Source: Antarctobacter heliothermus
GTDB taxonomy: Bacteria; Pseudomonadota; Alphaproteobacteria; Rhodobacterales; Rhodobacteraceae
DNA length: 64,000 bases
Reading direction: 5' to 3'
Assembly: GCF_002237555.1 (NCBI RefSeq)
Contig: NZ_CP022540.1
Span: 2,054,501-2,118,500, forward strand
Below the pieces are notes generated by a model, which worked only from the letters and a program-made list of their open reading frames with translations, did not search any database and had not been told where the DNA came from. Positions 54,973-62,904 of this stretch are shown piece after piece. The position numbers and the translations under genes were made by a program. How positions within the stretch are numbered: position 1 is the stretch's first letter; each line of letters starts with the position of its first letter.

Positions 54973-55845
54973 CTAGCGCAACGTGCCGATAGAGTAGCTG
55001 GGGTTGATCATTTCTTTGCCGATATAGGCGTTTAGTGCCTCTGCCTCGGGCTGCTGCGACGTTTTGGTCTCTGCCCGCGCCAAACCGCCGGTGATGAACA
55101 GGGAATCGATGTCCTCGCCCATGGCGCCATCAATATCGGTATGCGCGCCGTCCCCGATGGCAAGGATTTCGGCATCCTGTACGCCCTTGCGGTGCTTTGC
55201 CAAACGGCGGCGGGCAAGGTCATAGATCGGCGGATAGGGCTTGCCGAAATACAGGCTCTCGCCGCCCATTTCGGTGTATAGCTTCGCCAGAGCACCGGCG
55301 CACCACTCACGTCGCTCACCCCGGTCCACAACGATATCCGGGTTGGCGCAAAGCAGCTTCAGCCCCTTTTGTTTGGCAAACAGGAACTGCGGCCGGTTCA
55401 CTGCCGGATCGGCGTGCGGGTCAAACGGCCCGCAACAGACGATGCCCTCGGCCTCTTCCAGCGGAACCTGCTCAATCGTGACCGGGTCTTCGATGATGTT
55501 GAGCGGGGCAAAGAATGTCTCGTCGAATGCCTGTCCCATGAACCACACCTTTGACCCCACGGCCCCCCGGAACATCGCCGCGCGCGCGCTGTCGCCAGAG
55601 GTGGCGATATCGTCCCACGCGTCCTGCGGCACGCCAAAGCGGTCTAGTTGCTTGGCCACCTCGTGGCGAGAGCGGGGGGCATTGGTGACAAGGATCACGC
55701 AGCCGCCGCGCGCGCGGTACGCCTGTAGCGCCTCGACCGCTGACGGGATCGCGCGGATGCCGTCGTGTACGCAGCCCCACAGGTCGACGAACAGCGCCTC
55801 GTAGCGGTCTGAAATCTCGGAAAGGGATTGGATGATCTGGGTCAT
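54973..55845 (-). CDS. HAD superfamily hydrolase, TIGR01459/NagD-like
   Basis: 290 residues, HAD class IIA. Motif I reads LFVDLWGCVHDGIRAIPSAV, motif II VILVTNAPRSRHEVAKQL, motif III Lys in YFGKPYPPIYDLARRRL, and motif IV ILAIGDGAHTDIDGAMGE. It is expected to dephosphorylate a small phosphate ester; the substrate is unknown. Monocistronic, between the MaoC and coiled-coil genes on the same strand. Confidence 0.9.
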   Translation of the reverse strand: MTQIIQSLSEISDRYEALFVDLWGCVHDGIRAIPSAVEALQAYRARGGCVILVTNAPRSRHEVAKQLDRFGVPQDAWDDIATSGDSARAAMFRGAVGSKVWFMGQAFDETFFAPLNIIEDPVTIEQVPLEEAEGIVCCGPFDPHADPAVNRPQFLFAKQKGLKLLCANPDIVVDRGERREWCAGALAKLYTEMGGESLYFGKPYPPIYDLARRRLAKHRKGVQDAEILAIGDGAHTDIDGAMGEDIDSLFITGGLARAETKTSQQPEAEALNAYIGKEMINPSYSIGTLR

Positions 55846-55964
55846 GGGGCGGTCCTCGTCACGCGTCTGATGACCCGGTCATCCCACATACCGCCGCCGC
55901 TGGAAAGCCCGCCGCCCACAGGCCCGAAAACTTGCCCCAAGCACGGGACCGAACGCACCCGTTA

Positions 55965-56291
55965 TCAGGCCTGATTCATACGCTCGACGTAGACACGCAT
56001 TTCCTCGGCGTCGGACCGCGCCTCGCGCAATCCATCCATCGCGGCCCCCAGCTCGGCCTCGGTCTGGGCCAACTGGTTGGTCAATTCGGCCTCACGCTGT
56101 TGCAGGTAGGTGATCGCCTGATCGCGGGTTTCTTCTGCCTCGTGCAACTCTTGGCTCATCTTTTCCAGCTGGTCCATGTCCGCCTGACTGACCCGCTTGA
56201 ACCGATGTACCAGCCAATGCGCGAACCACCCCAACAGGAAAGCCACGAACAGGATGATCGCGGTTGTCACGATGAATTCGGTTCTATTCAT
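55965..56291 (-). CDS. membrane-anchored coiled-coil protein
   Basis: 108 residues. One N-terminal membrane helix (FIVTTAIILFVAFLLGWFAH) is followed by a charged heptad-rich region (about 38-105, including DMDQLEKMSQELHEAEETRD). No family recognised. ATG 56291 overlaps the stop of the upstream OmpA-like gene by 8 bases, so the two are coupled and may work together at the inner membrane. Confidence 0.8.
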   Translation of the reverse strand: MNRTEFIVTTAIILFVAFLLGWFAHWLVHRFKRVSQADMDQLEKMSQELHEAEETRDQAITYLQQREAELTNQLAQTEAELGAAMDGLREARSDAEEMRVYVERMNQA

Positions 56292-58206
56292 CCGCTGTCC
56301 CTTCGCCCGCCGGGGGTATGTCCGCATCCGGATCGTCCGCCACTGCGTCCGCCGGATCCGAGTCGCCCGGATCTGCGCCCTCTTCACCCTCTTCTGCGGC
56401 GGGTTTCAAGAGCTTGAATTCGATCCGACGGTTGGCCTCGCGGCCTTCTTCGGTGTCATTGTCGGCGATGGGCAGCGCCTCGCCATAGCCTTTGACCGTG
56501 TAGGCCCGCACCGGCACCCGCCGCGCGCGCAGCGCATCCAGAACCGCCTGCGCCCGGTCGCGGCTCAATTCTTCGTTCATGATCTCGCGGCCCTGACTGT
56601 CGGTATGGCCACTGATCTCTAGAGGAATATCGCCGCATTGTTTCAACAACTCCGCCAACTCGTCCATCAACCCGTTGGCCGATGCGTCCAGCGTGGCAGA
56701 GCCGGGTTCAAAGGTGATCTTGCGATTGCCGATGATCTGAACAATCGTGGCTTCGCATTCCTCGGGCGTGGGAATAGCGGCAATCGGGTCCAGCGCCTCG
56801 ACATATTCCACGTCGATCTCAAAGGCGGTGGCCTCGCCCAGTTTGGACACCAAAAGATCCGCGATCATCGTGCCCGCATCGACGTTGCCGGTCTTACCGG
56901 AAATGGTCAACATGTCCGGCGTCACCGTGACCGCCCCATGCGCCAGCAACGACAACGCCTCCAGCGCCGCAAGGGTGCGCATTGACCAGTCGTTCGGCAT
57001 GCCCTCGGTCACCCGCGCGGCCGTATAGACAGAGCCAGAACTGAACAGCGCGCGCGCATAGCTGTCGGCGGTGGTGCGCGCCTGTTCCGATGCCAGCCGT
57101 CCGCGCAATTGCACGCCGCCCTCGGGGCTGAGCGTGGCAACGAATTCGGGGATGCCCTCTGGCGGGGTCTCGGGGGCCTTGGGCAGCACGGCGTTCAGGG
57201 CAAAAATCTCGGGCAGGGCGGCGTCCAGCTCACCGACGATGCGGTCAAACCGGGCCTGATTGGTGCCCTCGGTGGCGATCAGGGAAATATCGGCATTGGA
57301 AAAGGTCAGCGTGCCGCCGCCCAATTCGGCCAGCTTGGCAATGGCGATTTCGGCGGCATCGGCCCAGCGGCGCGACGGCACGCCCAGACCCAGACGGCAG
57401 GCGGCCTTGCCCTCCAGCCCGGCCTTGCCAGCGGCGTGCAGGATTCGGTCCCGCGCCGCTTCGGTGTCGGCAGAGCAGGCGTCAAACCGTGCGCCGCCGT
57501 CGTCGAGCGAAAACCGCAGGATGAAAGGAGAGATCACCGGGCGCGGTGCGGTCAGGTCCAGCGCAAGGCGCATGTCATCTGGCTTGCGCCGGGTCAGCGC
57601 GGTTTCCAGACGGCTGCGCGCCTCCGGGCTTTCGGTTGTGGCCTTGATCGACACGCGGCCTGCCTCGACCGACACCTTGGACCGGGGCAGGTCACGCAGA
57701 GAGGTCGCAGCATAATCCAGCGCCACGTCCCAGCCGTCGGGGGCGGGGAAATCGGCGCTTTCCAGCAGGTCGGTCACTTCGACCCCTTCTGCCAGACGGC
57801 TGAACCGTTCGACCAATGCGGCGCGGTCGGTGTCGGCGGGCACAAGGCCGATCACCGACACGCCCGAATCGTTGCGCAGGATCTCGACCGAAAAGCTGGG
57901 CGGCGCGTGGTCTTCGGGTTCCACGACCAGCATCTGGTCAATCACGCGGCTGGCGTCCACCACCCGGCCCGCGGCGCTCAGCGCCTGAAACCGGGTCGCC
58001 TCGTCCGGGGCGGTTCCGAACAGAAAGACCTGCAGGCCGTTGGTCTCGACCTCGGCCCATGTCAGCCCGGTGGCGTCAAGTTCCGACAGCACACCCGTCA
58101 TGGAGGCGCGTTCAACCGCGCGCGCGGCAAAGTTCGCGGCAACAAGGCTCACCCCGCCCGCAGCGAGAAAGATACCACCGGTGATAATCAGTGAGGAGAG
58201 GCGCAT
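56284..58206 (-). CDS. OmpA family protein with N-terminal BON-like region
   Basis: 640 residues. A signal/anchor segment (LSSLIITGGIFLAAGGVSLV) is followed by BON-like repeats (about 40-130) and a long middle region. The OmpA peptidoglycan-binding domain is at about 500-600, with ITFEPGSATLDASANGLMDE and LEISGHTDSQGREIMNEELS, RDRAQAVLDALRARRV and EEGREANRRIEFKLL. A C-terminal acidic tail (about 605-640) is rich in Glu, Asp, Ala and Pro. It likely tethers the envelope to peptidoglycan; the binding residues Asp and Arg are present. Coupled to the coiled-coil gene. Confidence 0.92.
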   Translation of the reverse strand: MRLSSLIITGGIFLAAGGVSLVAANFAARAVERASMTGVLSELDATGLTWAEVETNGLQVFLFGTAPDEATRFQALSAAGRVVDASRVIDQMLVVEPEDHAPPSFSVEILRNDSGVSVIGLVPADTDRAALVERFSRLAEGVEVTDLLESADFPAPDGWDVALDYAATSLRDLPRSKVSVEAGRVSIKATTESPEARSRLETALTRRKPDDMRLALDLTAPRPVISPFILRFSLDDGGARFDACSADTEAARDRILHAAGKAGLEGKAACRLGLGVPSRRWADAAEIAIAKLAELGGGTLTFSNADISLIATEGTNQARFDRIVGELDAALPEIFALNAVLPKAPETPPEGIPEFVATLSPEGGVQLRGRLASEQARTTADSYARALFSSGSVYTAARVTEGMPNDWSMRTLAALEALSLLAHGAVTVTPDMLTISGKTGNVDAGTMIADLLVSKLGEATAFEIDVEYVEALDPIAAIPTPEECEATIVQIIGNRKITFEPGSATLDASANGLMDELAELLKQCGDIPLEISGHTDSQGREIMNEELSRDRAQAVLDALRARRVPVRAYTVKGYGEALPIADNDTEEGREANRRIEFKLLKPAAEEGEEGADPGDSDPADAVADDPDADIPPAGEGTADE

Positions 58207-58266
58207 GGGCGCTGCATTTTCCTTGTTATTTCAATTCCTGATACGCAAGCACGGGGGCCTCTGCAA

Positions 58267-59232
58267 TCAGGCGATCAGGGCGATGGCGAAAAACAGCACA
58301 GGCAGCAGCCCCGCGTCCCGGTTCGACCTGAAAAGACTGAGCAATCGGTCGTTGTCATCCAGTTTCACCCGTCCCAACTGCCAGACCATGTGCCAGCCCA
58401 TCGCCCATGGCCCCGCGATCATCACGATCAGCGCCAGCAGGTTGCCATCCGGCGCGGCCATGACAATCGCCAGCCCCATCAGCACAACCGTGGCCACAAG
58501 GAACCGCTTCAGCCACCTCGGGGTCTCATCCCCAAACAGCCGTGCGGTGGACTTTACCCCGATCAGCGCGTCGTCCTCGGTGTCCTGGTGGGCATAGATC
58601 GTGTCATAGAACAGCGTCCACGCCATCCCCGCCAGATACAACAGCACCGCCGGCCACTCCAGCTGCCCGCTGTGCGCCGTCCACGCCAGCAGCGCGCCCC
58701 AGTTGAAGGCGATGCCCAGAAACACCTGCGGCCACCATGTGAACCGCTTGGCAAAGGGATAGACCGCAACCGGCAACAGGCTCAGCACCCCCAGCACGAT
58801 GGCGGCGGGCGGAAAGCTCAGCAATATGGCGAATGAGATCAGCGCCTGAACCACCGCCCACATCAGCGCCTGTTTCACCGTCACCTGCCCCGAGGGGATC
58901 GGCCGCGACGCCGTCCGCGCCACCGACCCGTCAATCCCCCGGTCGGTGATGTCGTTCCACGTACAGCCCGCGCCGCGCATCAGCACCGCGCCGATCCCGC
59001 AGCCGGCAAAGATCCACAGGTCAAACCACCTCGCCTGCCCGTCGTGGATCATCGACAACAGCAACCCCCACCAGCACGGCAGCAACAGCAGCCATGTGCC
59101 AATCGGCCGGTCCGCCCGGCTGAGCCGCAGATAGGGGCGCGTCCAAGCAGGGGCATACAAATCGACCCAGTTGCCCTGAACAGCATCCGCGACCTGACCC
59201 TCGGCCTCTGGTCTCTCTTGCGTGCCGGACAT
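58267..59232 (-). CDS. ubiA: 4-hydroxybenzoate polyprenyltransferase
   Basis: 321 residues, about nine membrane helices. The two Asp-rich prenyl-diphosphate sites are NDITDRGIDGSVARTASRP (about 93-111) and YDTIYAHQDTEDDALIGVKS (about 215). It attaches the polyprenyl chain to 4-hydroxybenzoate in ubiquinone synthesis at the inner membrane. ATG 59232 is chosen. Its start is only 11 bases from the divergent rsmE start, so each promoter must lie inside the other gene or within these bases. Confidence 0.92.
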   Translation of the reverse strand: MSGTQERPEAEGQVADAVQGNWVDLYAPAWTRPYLRLSRADRPIGTWLLLLPCWWGLLLSMIHDGQARWFDLWIFAGCGIGAVLMRGAGCTWNDITDRGIDGSVARTASRPIPSGQVTVKQALMWAVVQALISFAILLSFPPAAIVLGVLSLLPVAVYPFAKRFTWWPQVFLGIAFNWGALLAWTAHSGQLEWPAVLLYLAGMAWTLFYDTIYAHQDTEDDALIGVKSTARLFGDETPRWLKRFLVATVVLMGLAIVMAAPDGNLLALIVMIAGPWAMGWHMVWQLGRVKLDDNDRLLSLFRSNRDAGLLPVLFFAIALIA

Positions 59233-59243
59233 ATGTTCCCCCC

Positions 59244-59972
59244 ATGACAGTGCAGACGCCAAAAATCCGCCTCTATGTAGAGCACCCCTTGGGGCAGGAA
59301 CAACAGGTCGGCCTGTCGCGGGAGCAGGCGCATTACCTGTTCGGCGTGATGCGGCTGACAGTGGGCGCACAAGTGGCCCTGTTCAACGGCACCGACGGCG
59401 AATGGCGGGCCGAGGTCGCAGAGGCCGGCAAACGCGGCGGCACCCTTGTCTGCCGCGCCCAAACCGCGCCGCAAACCCTGCCGCCCGACCTCTGGCTGTT
59501 GTTTGCCCCGATCAAAAAGGCACGCACCGATTTCATCGTCGAAAAATCGGTTGAGATGGGCGCGCGCCGCATCCTGCCCGTGCAGACCGCCTTTACGAAC
59601 TCTGAACGCATCCGGCAGGACCGCCTGCAGGCCCACGCGACAGAGGCGGCCGAACAATGCGGCGCGACCTATGTGCCAGAGGTCGCTGACCTCACCCGCC
59701 TCGACCGACTGCTGGCCGACTGGCCAGAGGACCGCCAGTTGATGTTCTGCGATGAGGCCCGCGCCGGTGCCGCCACCGCCCTGCCAAATACCCCCGGCCC
59801 ATGGGCCATCCTGATCGGGCCAGAGGGCGGCATTTCCGACGCGGAACGCACAAAACTGCACGCGCTGCCCTATGCCCATGCCATAGCCCTTGGCCCGCGC
59901 ATCCTGCGCGCCGACACCGCCGCCGTCGCTGCCCTGACGATCTGGCAAACCACGCTTGGAGACTGGCAATGA
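59244..59972 (+). CDS. rsmE: 16S rRNA m3U1498 methyltransferase
   Basis: 242 residues. An N-terminal PUA-like domain (EQQVGLSREQAHYLFGVMRL) precedes the SPOUT domain with LLFAPIKKARTDFIVEKSVE, ILIGPEGGISDAERTKL and IALGPRILRADTAAVAALTI. It methylates U1498 of 16S rRNA. The stop TGA (59970-59972) overlaps an ATG (59969) that begins the first copy of the 18-bp direct repeat; this ATG was probably once the start of the gene now at 60806. Confidence 0.95.
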   Translation: MTVQTPKIRLYVEHPLGQEQQVGLSREQAHYLFGVMRLTVGAQVALFNGTDGEWRAEVAEAGKRGGTLVCRAQTAPQTLPPDLWLLFAPIKKARTDFIVEKSVEMGARRILPVQTAFTNSERIRQDRLQAHATEAAEQCGATYVPEVADLTRLDRLLADWPEDRQLMFCDEARAGAATALPNTPGPWAILIGPEGGISDAERTKLHALPYAHAIALGPRILRADTAAVAALTIWQTTLGDWQ

Positions 59973-59983
59973 TCCGCCCCGCC
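59966..59983 (+). repeat. left copy of 18-bp direct repeat
   Basis: Sequence GCAATGATCCGCCCCGCC. It contains the last codon and stop of rsmE and the ATG at 59969 that opens the vestigial 23-codon frame. Confidence 0.95.
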
Positions 59984-60040
59984 AGAGGACAGTGGCGGAA
60001 TGTACTGGTTGGCCCATCTAAGATGTGGAAATGCCACTAG
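59969..60040 (+). other. vestigial 23-codon open frame (start of the downstream gene)
   Basis: Read from ATG 59969, the frame encodes MIRPARGQWRNVLVGPSKMW KCH and stops at TAG. The first five residues (MIRPA) match the start of the intact gene at 60806, because both come from the 18-bp repeat; afterwards the sequences differ. It is probably the truncated start left when the nuclease gene was inserted, and I do not think it is translated usefully. Confidence 0.6.
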
Positions 60041-60062
60041 TTTTGCATGACAGGAGTGCTTG

Positions 60063-60809
60063 ATGCGCAACGACTTTGAAATCTGGATGGAACGCCAAGG
60101 GTATGCTGAAAATACCCGAGGCGCGCAATTGCATCGCGTCGGTAAGGTTGAGAAATGCTATGGTCCCATTGACGATCTGATTGCTTCCAACACGTTTGAG
60201 GAAGTGATTCGAGAGCTCACTTACTCGACCGAAGATGAACGCCTTGGTCGCCCCAACCCGTCTCGAATTCAATTCAATGGCAATATCAGAAACAATCTGG
60301 CCTCTTACAAAAACGCCGCGCTGCGATATGGCCGGTTTCTGGAAGAAACCGACGGGGTTCCTCTCGACGACGAAGGCGACACAGAAGCCGAATTCTCTGA
60401 TCGAGTCGCTACCGCCCAACCTGAGCGCCACAAACTGGCATTGGAAAGGGACATGCAAGCTGCGCTTCGTCGGGATATTTTGTCGCTAGGCAAAGACCTG
60501 AGCATTGTCGATGACGGTGTGGAGCGGTCCGTTGCCTCTGGCTACATCGATATTCTTTGCGAAAATGAAGCAAAGGACTTTGTCGTAGTCGAGTTGAAAG
60601 CGGGACAGACTGATCCTCGAGTCATTGCGCAAATCCTTGGCTACATGGGAGACTTGCTGGAAGAAGAGCCGGCGCGATCAGTGGCCGGAATTATCGTGGC
60701 GCATGAATTCGATAGACGCACAATTGCGGCGGCGCGGGCGATCCCGAATCTCCGATTGATGAAATACCATGTGCATTTCAGTTTCTCAGAGCTTGGCATA
60801 GCGCAATGA
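60063..60809 (+). CDS. NucS-like PDDEXK nuclease with extra N-terminal domain
   Basis: 248 residues. The C-terminal half (about 125-248) looks like the NucS nuclease core: Asp163 in SGYIDILCENE, Glu177 and Lys179 in VVVELKAGQTD, and Gln190/Tyr194 in IAQILGYMGDLLEEEP. The N-terminal ~95 residues (for example RNDFEIWMERQGYAENTRGA) resemble the core-binding fold of tyrosine recombinases rather than the usual NucS N-domain; this comparison is from memory. AGGAG precedes ATG 60063. Its stop is in the right-hand direct repeat and overlaps the next start. GC is lower than that of its neighbours. Function unknown; DNA cleavage is likely. Confidence 0.8.
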   Translation: MRNDFEIWMERQGYAENTRGAQLHRVGKVEKCYGPIDDLIASNTFEEVIRELTYSTEDERLGRPNPSRIQFNGNIRNNLASYKNAALRYGRFLEETDGVPLDDEGDTEAEFSDRVATAQPERHKLALERDMQAALRRDILSLGKDLSIVDDGVERSVASGYIDILCENEAKDFVVVELKAGQTDPRVIAQILGYMGDLLEEEPARSVAGIIVAHEFDRRTIAAARAIPNLRLMKYHVHFSFSELGIAQ

Positions 60810-60820
60810 TCCGCCCCGCC
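60803..60820 (+). repeat. right copy of 18-bp direct repeat
   Basis: Identical to the left copy. It holds the last codon and stop of the nuclease gene and the ATG (60806) of the following membrane-protein gene, in the same arrangement as at the rsmE end. Confidence 0.95.
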
Positions 60821-61330
60821 GCCGCTGCCGTGATCAAACGCTGGCAAGAGGCGCTGATTGGCGTCGGTGTTGTCCTTTTGGGTCTCTATTGGGCCTTTTT
60901 GACGGGCGGTGGCCTGCTGCATTGGATCGGCTATGTGGTGATCGCACTTGGCATAGCCCTCACCGTCACCGGCATTCAGCGGGCGCGCTTTCGCACCGGC
61001 GATGATGGCCCCGGCGTGGTGCAGGTGGTCGAACGCAGGATCAGCTATTTCGGCCCACTCTCCGGCGGCATCGTCGATCTTGAGGCGCTACAGGCGCTCA
61101 GCCTTGATCCCGCCTCGAAACCGCCGGTCTGGCTGCTGATGGCACCGGGCCAGCCGCGCCTTGAAATCCCGCTGACCGCCAAGGGCGCGGATCAGCTTTT
61201 TGATGCCTTCGCCACCCTGCCGGGCATCCGCACCGAACACATGCTGCGCCAAATGCAAGAGCGCGCCGCACATACAGTTGTCATCTGGCGCGCGGCTTCT
61301 GTGCGCGATGCGGCACGTCGCTTGCATTGA
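60806..61330 (+). CDS. membrane protein of unknown function
   Basis: 174 residues. Two membrane helices (about 15-33 and 38-55: ALIGVGVVLLGLYWAFLTGG and LHWIGYVVIALGIALTVTGI) are followed by a soluble domain of about 115 residues with RISYFGPLSGGIVDLEALQA and PVWLLMAPGQPRLEIPLTAK. No family recognised. Its ATG overlaps the TGA of the nuclease gene (ATGA), as it presumably did with rsmE before the insertion. Confidence 0.85.
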   Translation: MIRPAAAAVIKRWQEALIGVGVVLLGLYWAFLTGGGLLHWIGYVVIALGIALTVTGIQRARFRTGDDGPGVVQVVERRISYFGPLSGGIVDLEALQALSLDPASKPPVWLLMAPGQPRLEIPLTAKGADQLFDAFATLPGIRTEHMLRQMQERAAHTVVIWRAASVRDAARRLH

Positions 61331-61391
61331 CACTCTGTCCGATTGGCGACAACAGATTAGGCCACAACGGCCACCAGATCCGGAGAACGAC

Positions 61392-62762
61392 ATGTCTATC
61401 CCTCAATCCGGCGGCGGGCCGATCACGTCTCAGGCGCAATTGGCCGAATATCTGGCCTCGGGCTGCAAGCCCAAGGACGATTGGCGCATTGGCACCGAGC
61501 ATGAGAAATTCGGCTACTGCAAGGATTCGCTGAAACCGCTGCCCTATGACGGCGACCGATCCATCCGCGCCGTGCTCGAAGGGCTGCGCGACCGCCACAA
61601 CTGGGAGCCGGTGCTGGAGGGCGGTCATATCATCGGCCTGACCAAGGACGGCGCAAACGTGTCGTTGGAACCGGGCGGGGCGCTGGAACTGTCCGGCGCA
61701 CCCTTGGAAACCATCCACCAGACCTGTGATGAGGTGAACGAACATCTGGCGCAGGTCAAAGACATTGCTGACGAAATTGGCGTTGGCTTTATCGGACTGG
61801 GCGCGGCCCCGATCTGGACCCATGACCAGATGCCGCTGATGCCCAAAGGACGGTACAAGCTGATGGATGCCTACATGGACAAGGTGGGCACCACCGGCAA
61901 GCAGATGATGCGCCGCACCTGCACCGTGCAGGTGAACCTCGACTTCGGGTCAGAGGCGGACATGGTGCAGAAAATGCGCGTGGCCCTTGCCCTGTCGCCC
62001 GTGGCCACCGCGCTGTTTGCCAATTCGCCGTTCTTTGAGGGCAAGCCCGTCGGCGTGAAATCCAAGCGGATGCAGATCTGGGAAACACTGGACGATTCGC
62101 GCACCGGGATGCTGCCCTTTGTGTTCGAAGACGGCTTTGGCTTTGAACGCTGGGTCGACTACGCGCTGGATGTGCCGATGTATTTTGTCTACCGCGACGG
62201 CGTTTACGTCGATGCGCTGGGCATGTCCTTCCGCGATTTCATGGCAGGAAAACTGCCCGCGCTGCCCGGCGAAACGCCAACGCTGTCCGACTGGGCCGAT
62301 CACCTGACCACCGCCTTTCCCGACGCCCGGATGAAAAAATACATCGAAATGCGCGGCGCGGACGGCGGCCCGTGGCGGCGGCTTTGCGCGCTGCCCGCTT
62401 TCTGGGTCGGGCTGATGTACGACCAGACCGCGCTGGATGCCGCGTGGGATCTGGCCAAGGGCTGGGACGCGGACACCCGCGAGGCGCTGCGCCTTGCCGC
62501 CACCCGCGACGGGCTTCAGGCGCAGGTGGGGTCGATTAAGATGCACGATCTGGCGCGCGAACTCCTGGACATCTGTGAGGCCGGCCTTGTCGCCCGCGCC
62601 CGTCCGGGGGCAGGGGGCCTAGTGCCGGATGAGACCCACTTCCTGAACGCGCTCAAGGAAAGCGTGGAGACCGGCAAGGTGCCCTCTGATGAGTTGCTGG
62701 ACCATTACCACGGCGACTGGAACGGCGACCTCAGCAAGATCTACGGCCAGTATTCCTACTGA
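61392..62762 (+). CDS. gshA: glutamate-cysteine ligase, class II (plant-type)
   Basis: 456 residues. Segments typical of the plant/alphaproteobacterial GCS2 family: WRIGTEHEKFGYCKDSLKPL, NVSLEPGGALELSGAPLETI (about 93), PLMPKGRYKLMDAYM, MMRRTCTVQVNLDFGSEADM and GGPWRRLCALPAFWVGLMYD. It joins Glu and Cys in the first step of glutathione synthesis. GGAG precedes ATG 61392. It converges with the gamma-glutamyltransferase gene, which acts on glutathione. Confidence 0.95.
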   Translation: MSIPQSGGGPITSQAQLAEYLASGCKPKDDWRIGTEHEKFGYCKDSLKPLPYDGDRSIRAVLEGLRDRHNWEPVLEGGHIIGLTKDGANVSLEPGGALELSGAPLETIHQTCDEVNEHLAQVKDIADEIGVGFIGLGAAPIWTHDQMPLMPKGRYKLMDAYMDKVGTTGKQMMRRTCTVQVNLDFGSEADMVQKMRVALALSPVATALFANSPFFEGKPVGVKSKRMQIWETLDDSRTGMLPFVFEDGFGFERWVDYALDVPMYFVYRDGVYVDALGMSFRDFMAGKLPALPGETPTLSDWADHLTTAFPDARMKKYIEMRGADGGPWRRLCALPAFWVGLMYDQTALDAAWDLAKGWDADTREALRLAATRDGLQAQVGSIKMHDLARELLDICEAGLVARARPGAGGLVPDETHFLNALKESVETGKVPSDELLDHYHGDWNGDLSKIYGQYSY

Positions 62763-62783
62763 CCTGACAGCGCACACAGACCC

Positions 62784-62804
62784 GCCCCGGACGCGGTTCG
62801 GGGC
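62784..62804 (+). terminator. hairpin after gshA
   Basis: GCCCCG (62784-62789) pairs with CGGGGC (62799-62804) across a 9-base loop, 21 bases after the gshA stop. No T-run follows, so the assignment is weak. Confidence 0.45.
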
Positions 62805-62865
62805 CTCCAAACCCTAACGAAACGTAAAAACGCCTCTGTAAGCCATTGATCTTACACAGGCCGCA

Positions 62866-62887
62866 GGCTGTCCACGCGTGGACAGCC
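62866..62887. other. perfect 22-bp palindrome between gshA and the GGT gene
   Basis: The eleven bases GGCTGTCCACG at 62866-62876 are followed directly by their exact reverse complement. It lies between two convergent genes, 17 bases before the end of the GGT gene, and could act as a terminator or a protein-binding site. No T-run is next to it. Confidence 0.55.
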
Positions 62888-62904
62888 GCCTCAATGCCCG
62901 CCCC

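Larger units (their letters stand above)
59966..60820 (+). mobile_element. inserted NucS-like nuclease gene bracketed by 18-bp direct repeats
   Basis: GCAATGATCCGCCCCGCC occurs exactly at 59966-59983 and 60803-60820; one base outside each end the copies differ. The 819 bases between them contain the nuclease gene, with lower GC than its surroundings. No transposase is present. The repeats carry the rsmE stop/downstream start overlap on both sides, so the gene looks inserted into that junction with repeat duplication. The mechanism is unknown. Confidence 0.75.

Noticed and set aside
57109-58194. A 361-codon plus-strand frame opposite the OmpA-like gene
   Set aside because: Antisense to a gene with a clear OmpA domain; its own product has no recognisable fold.
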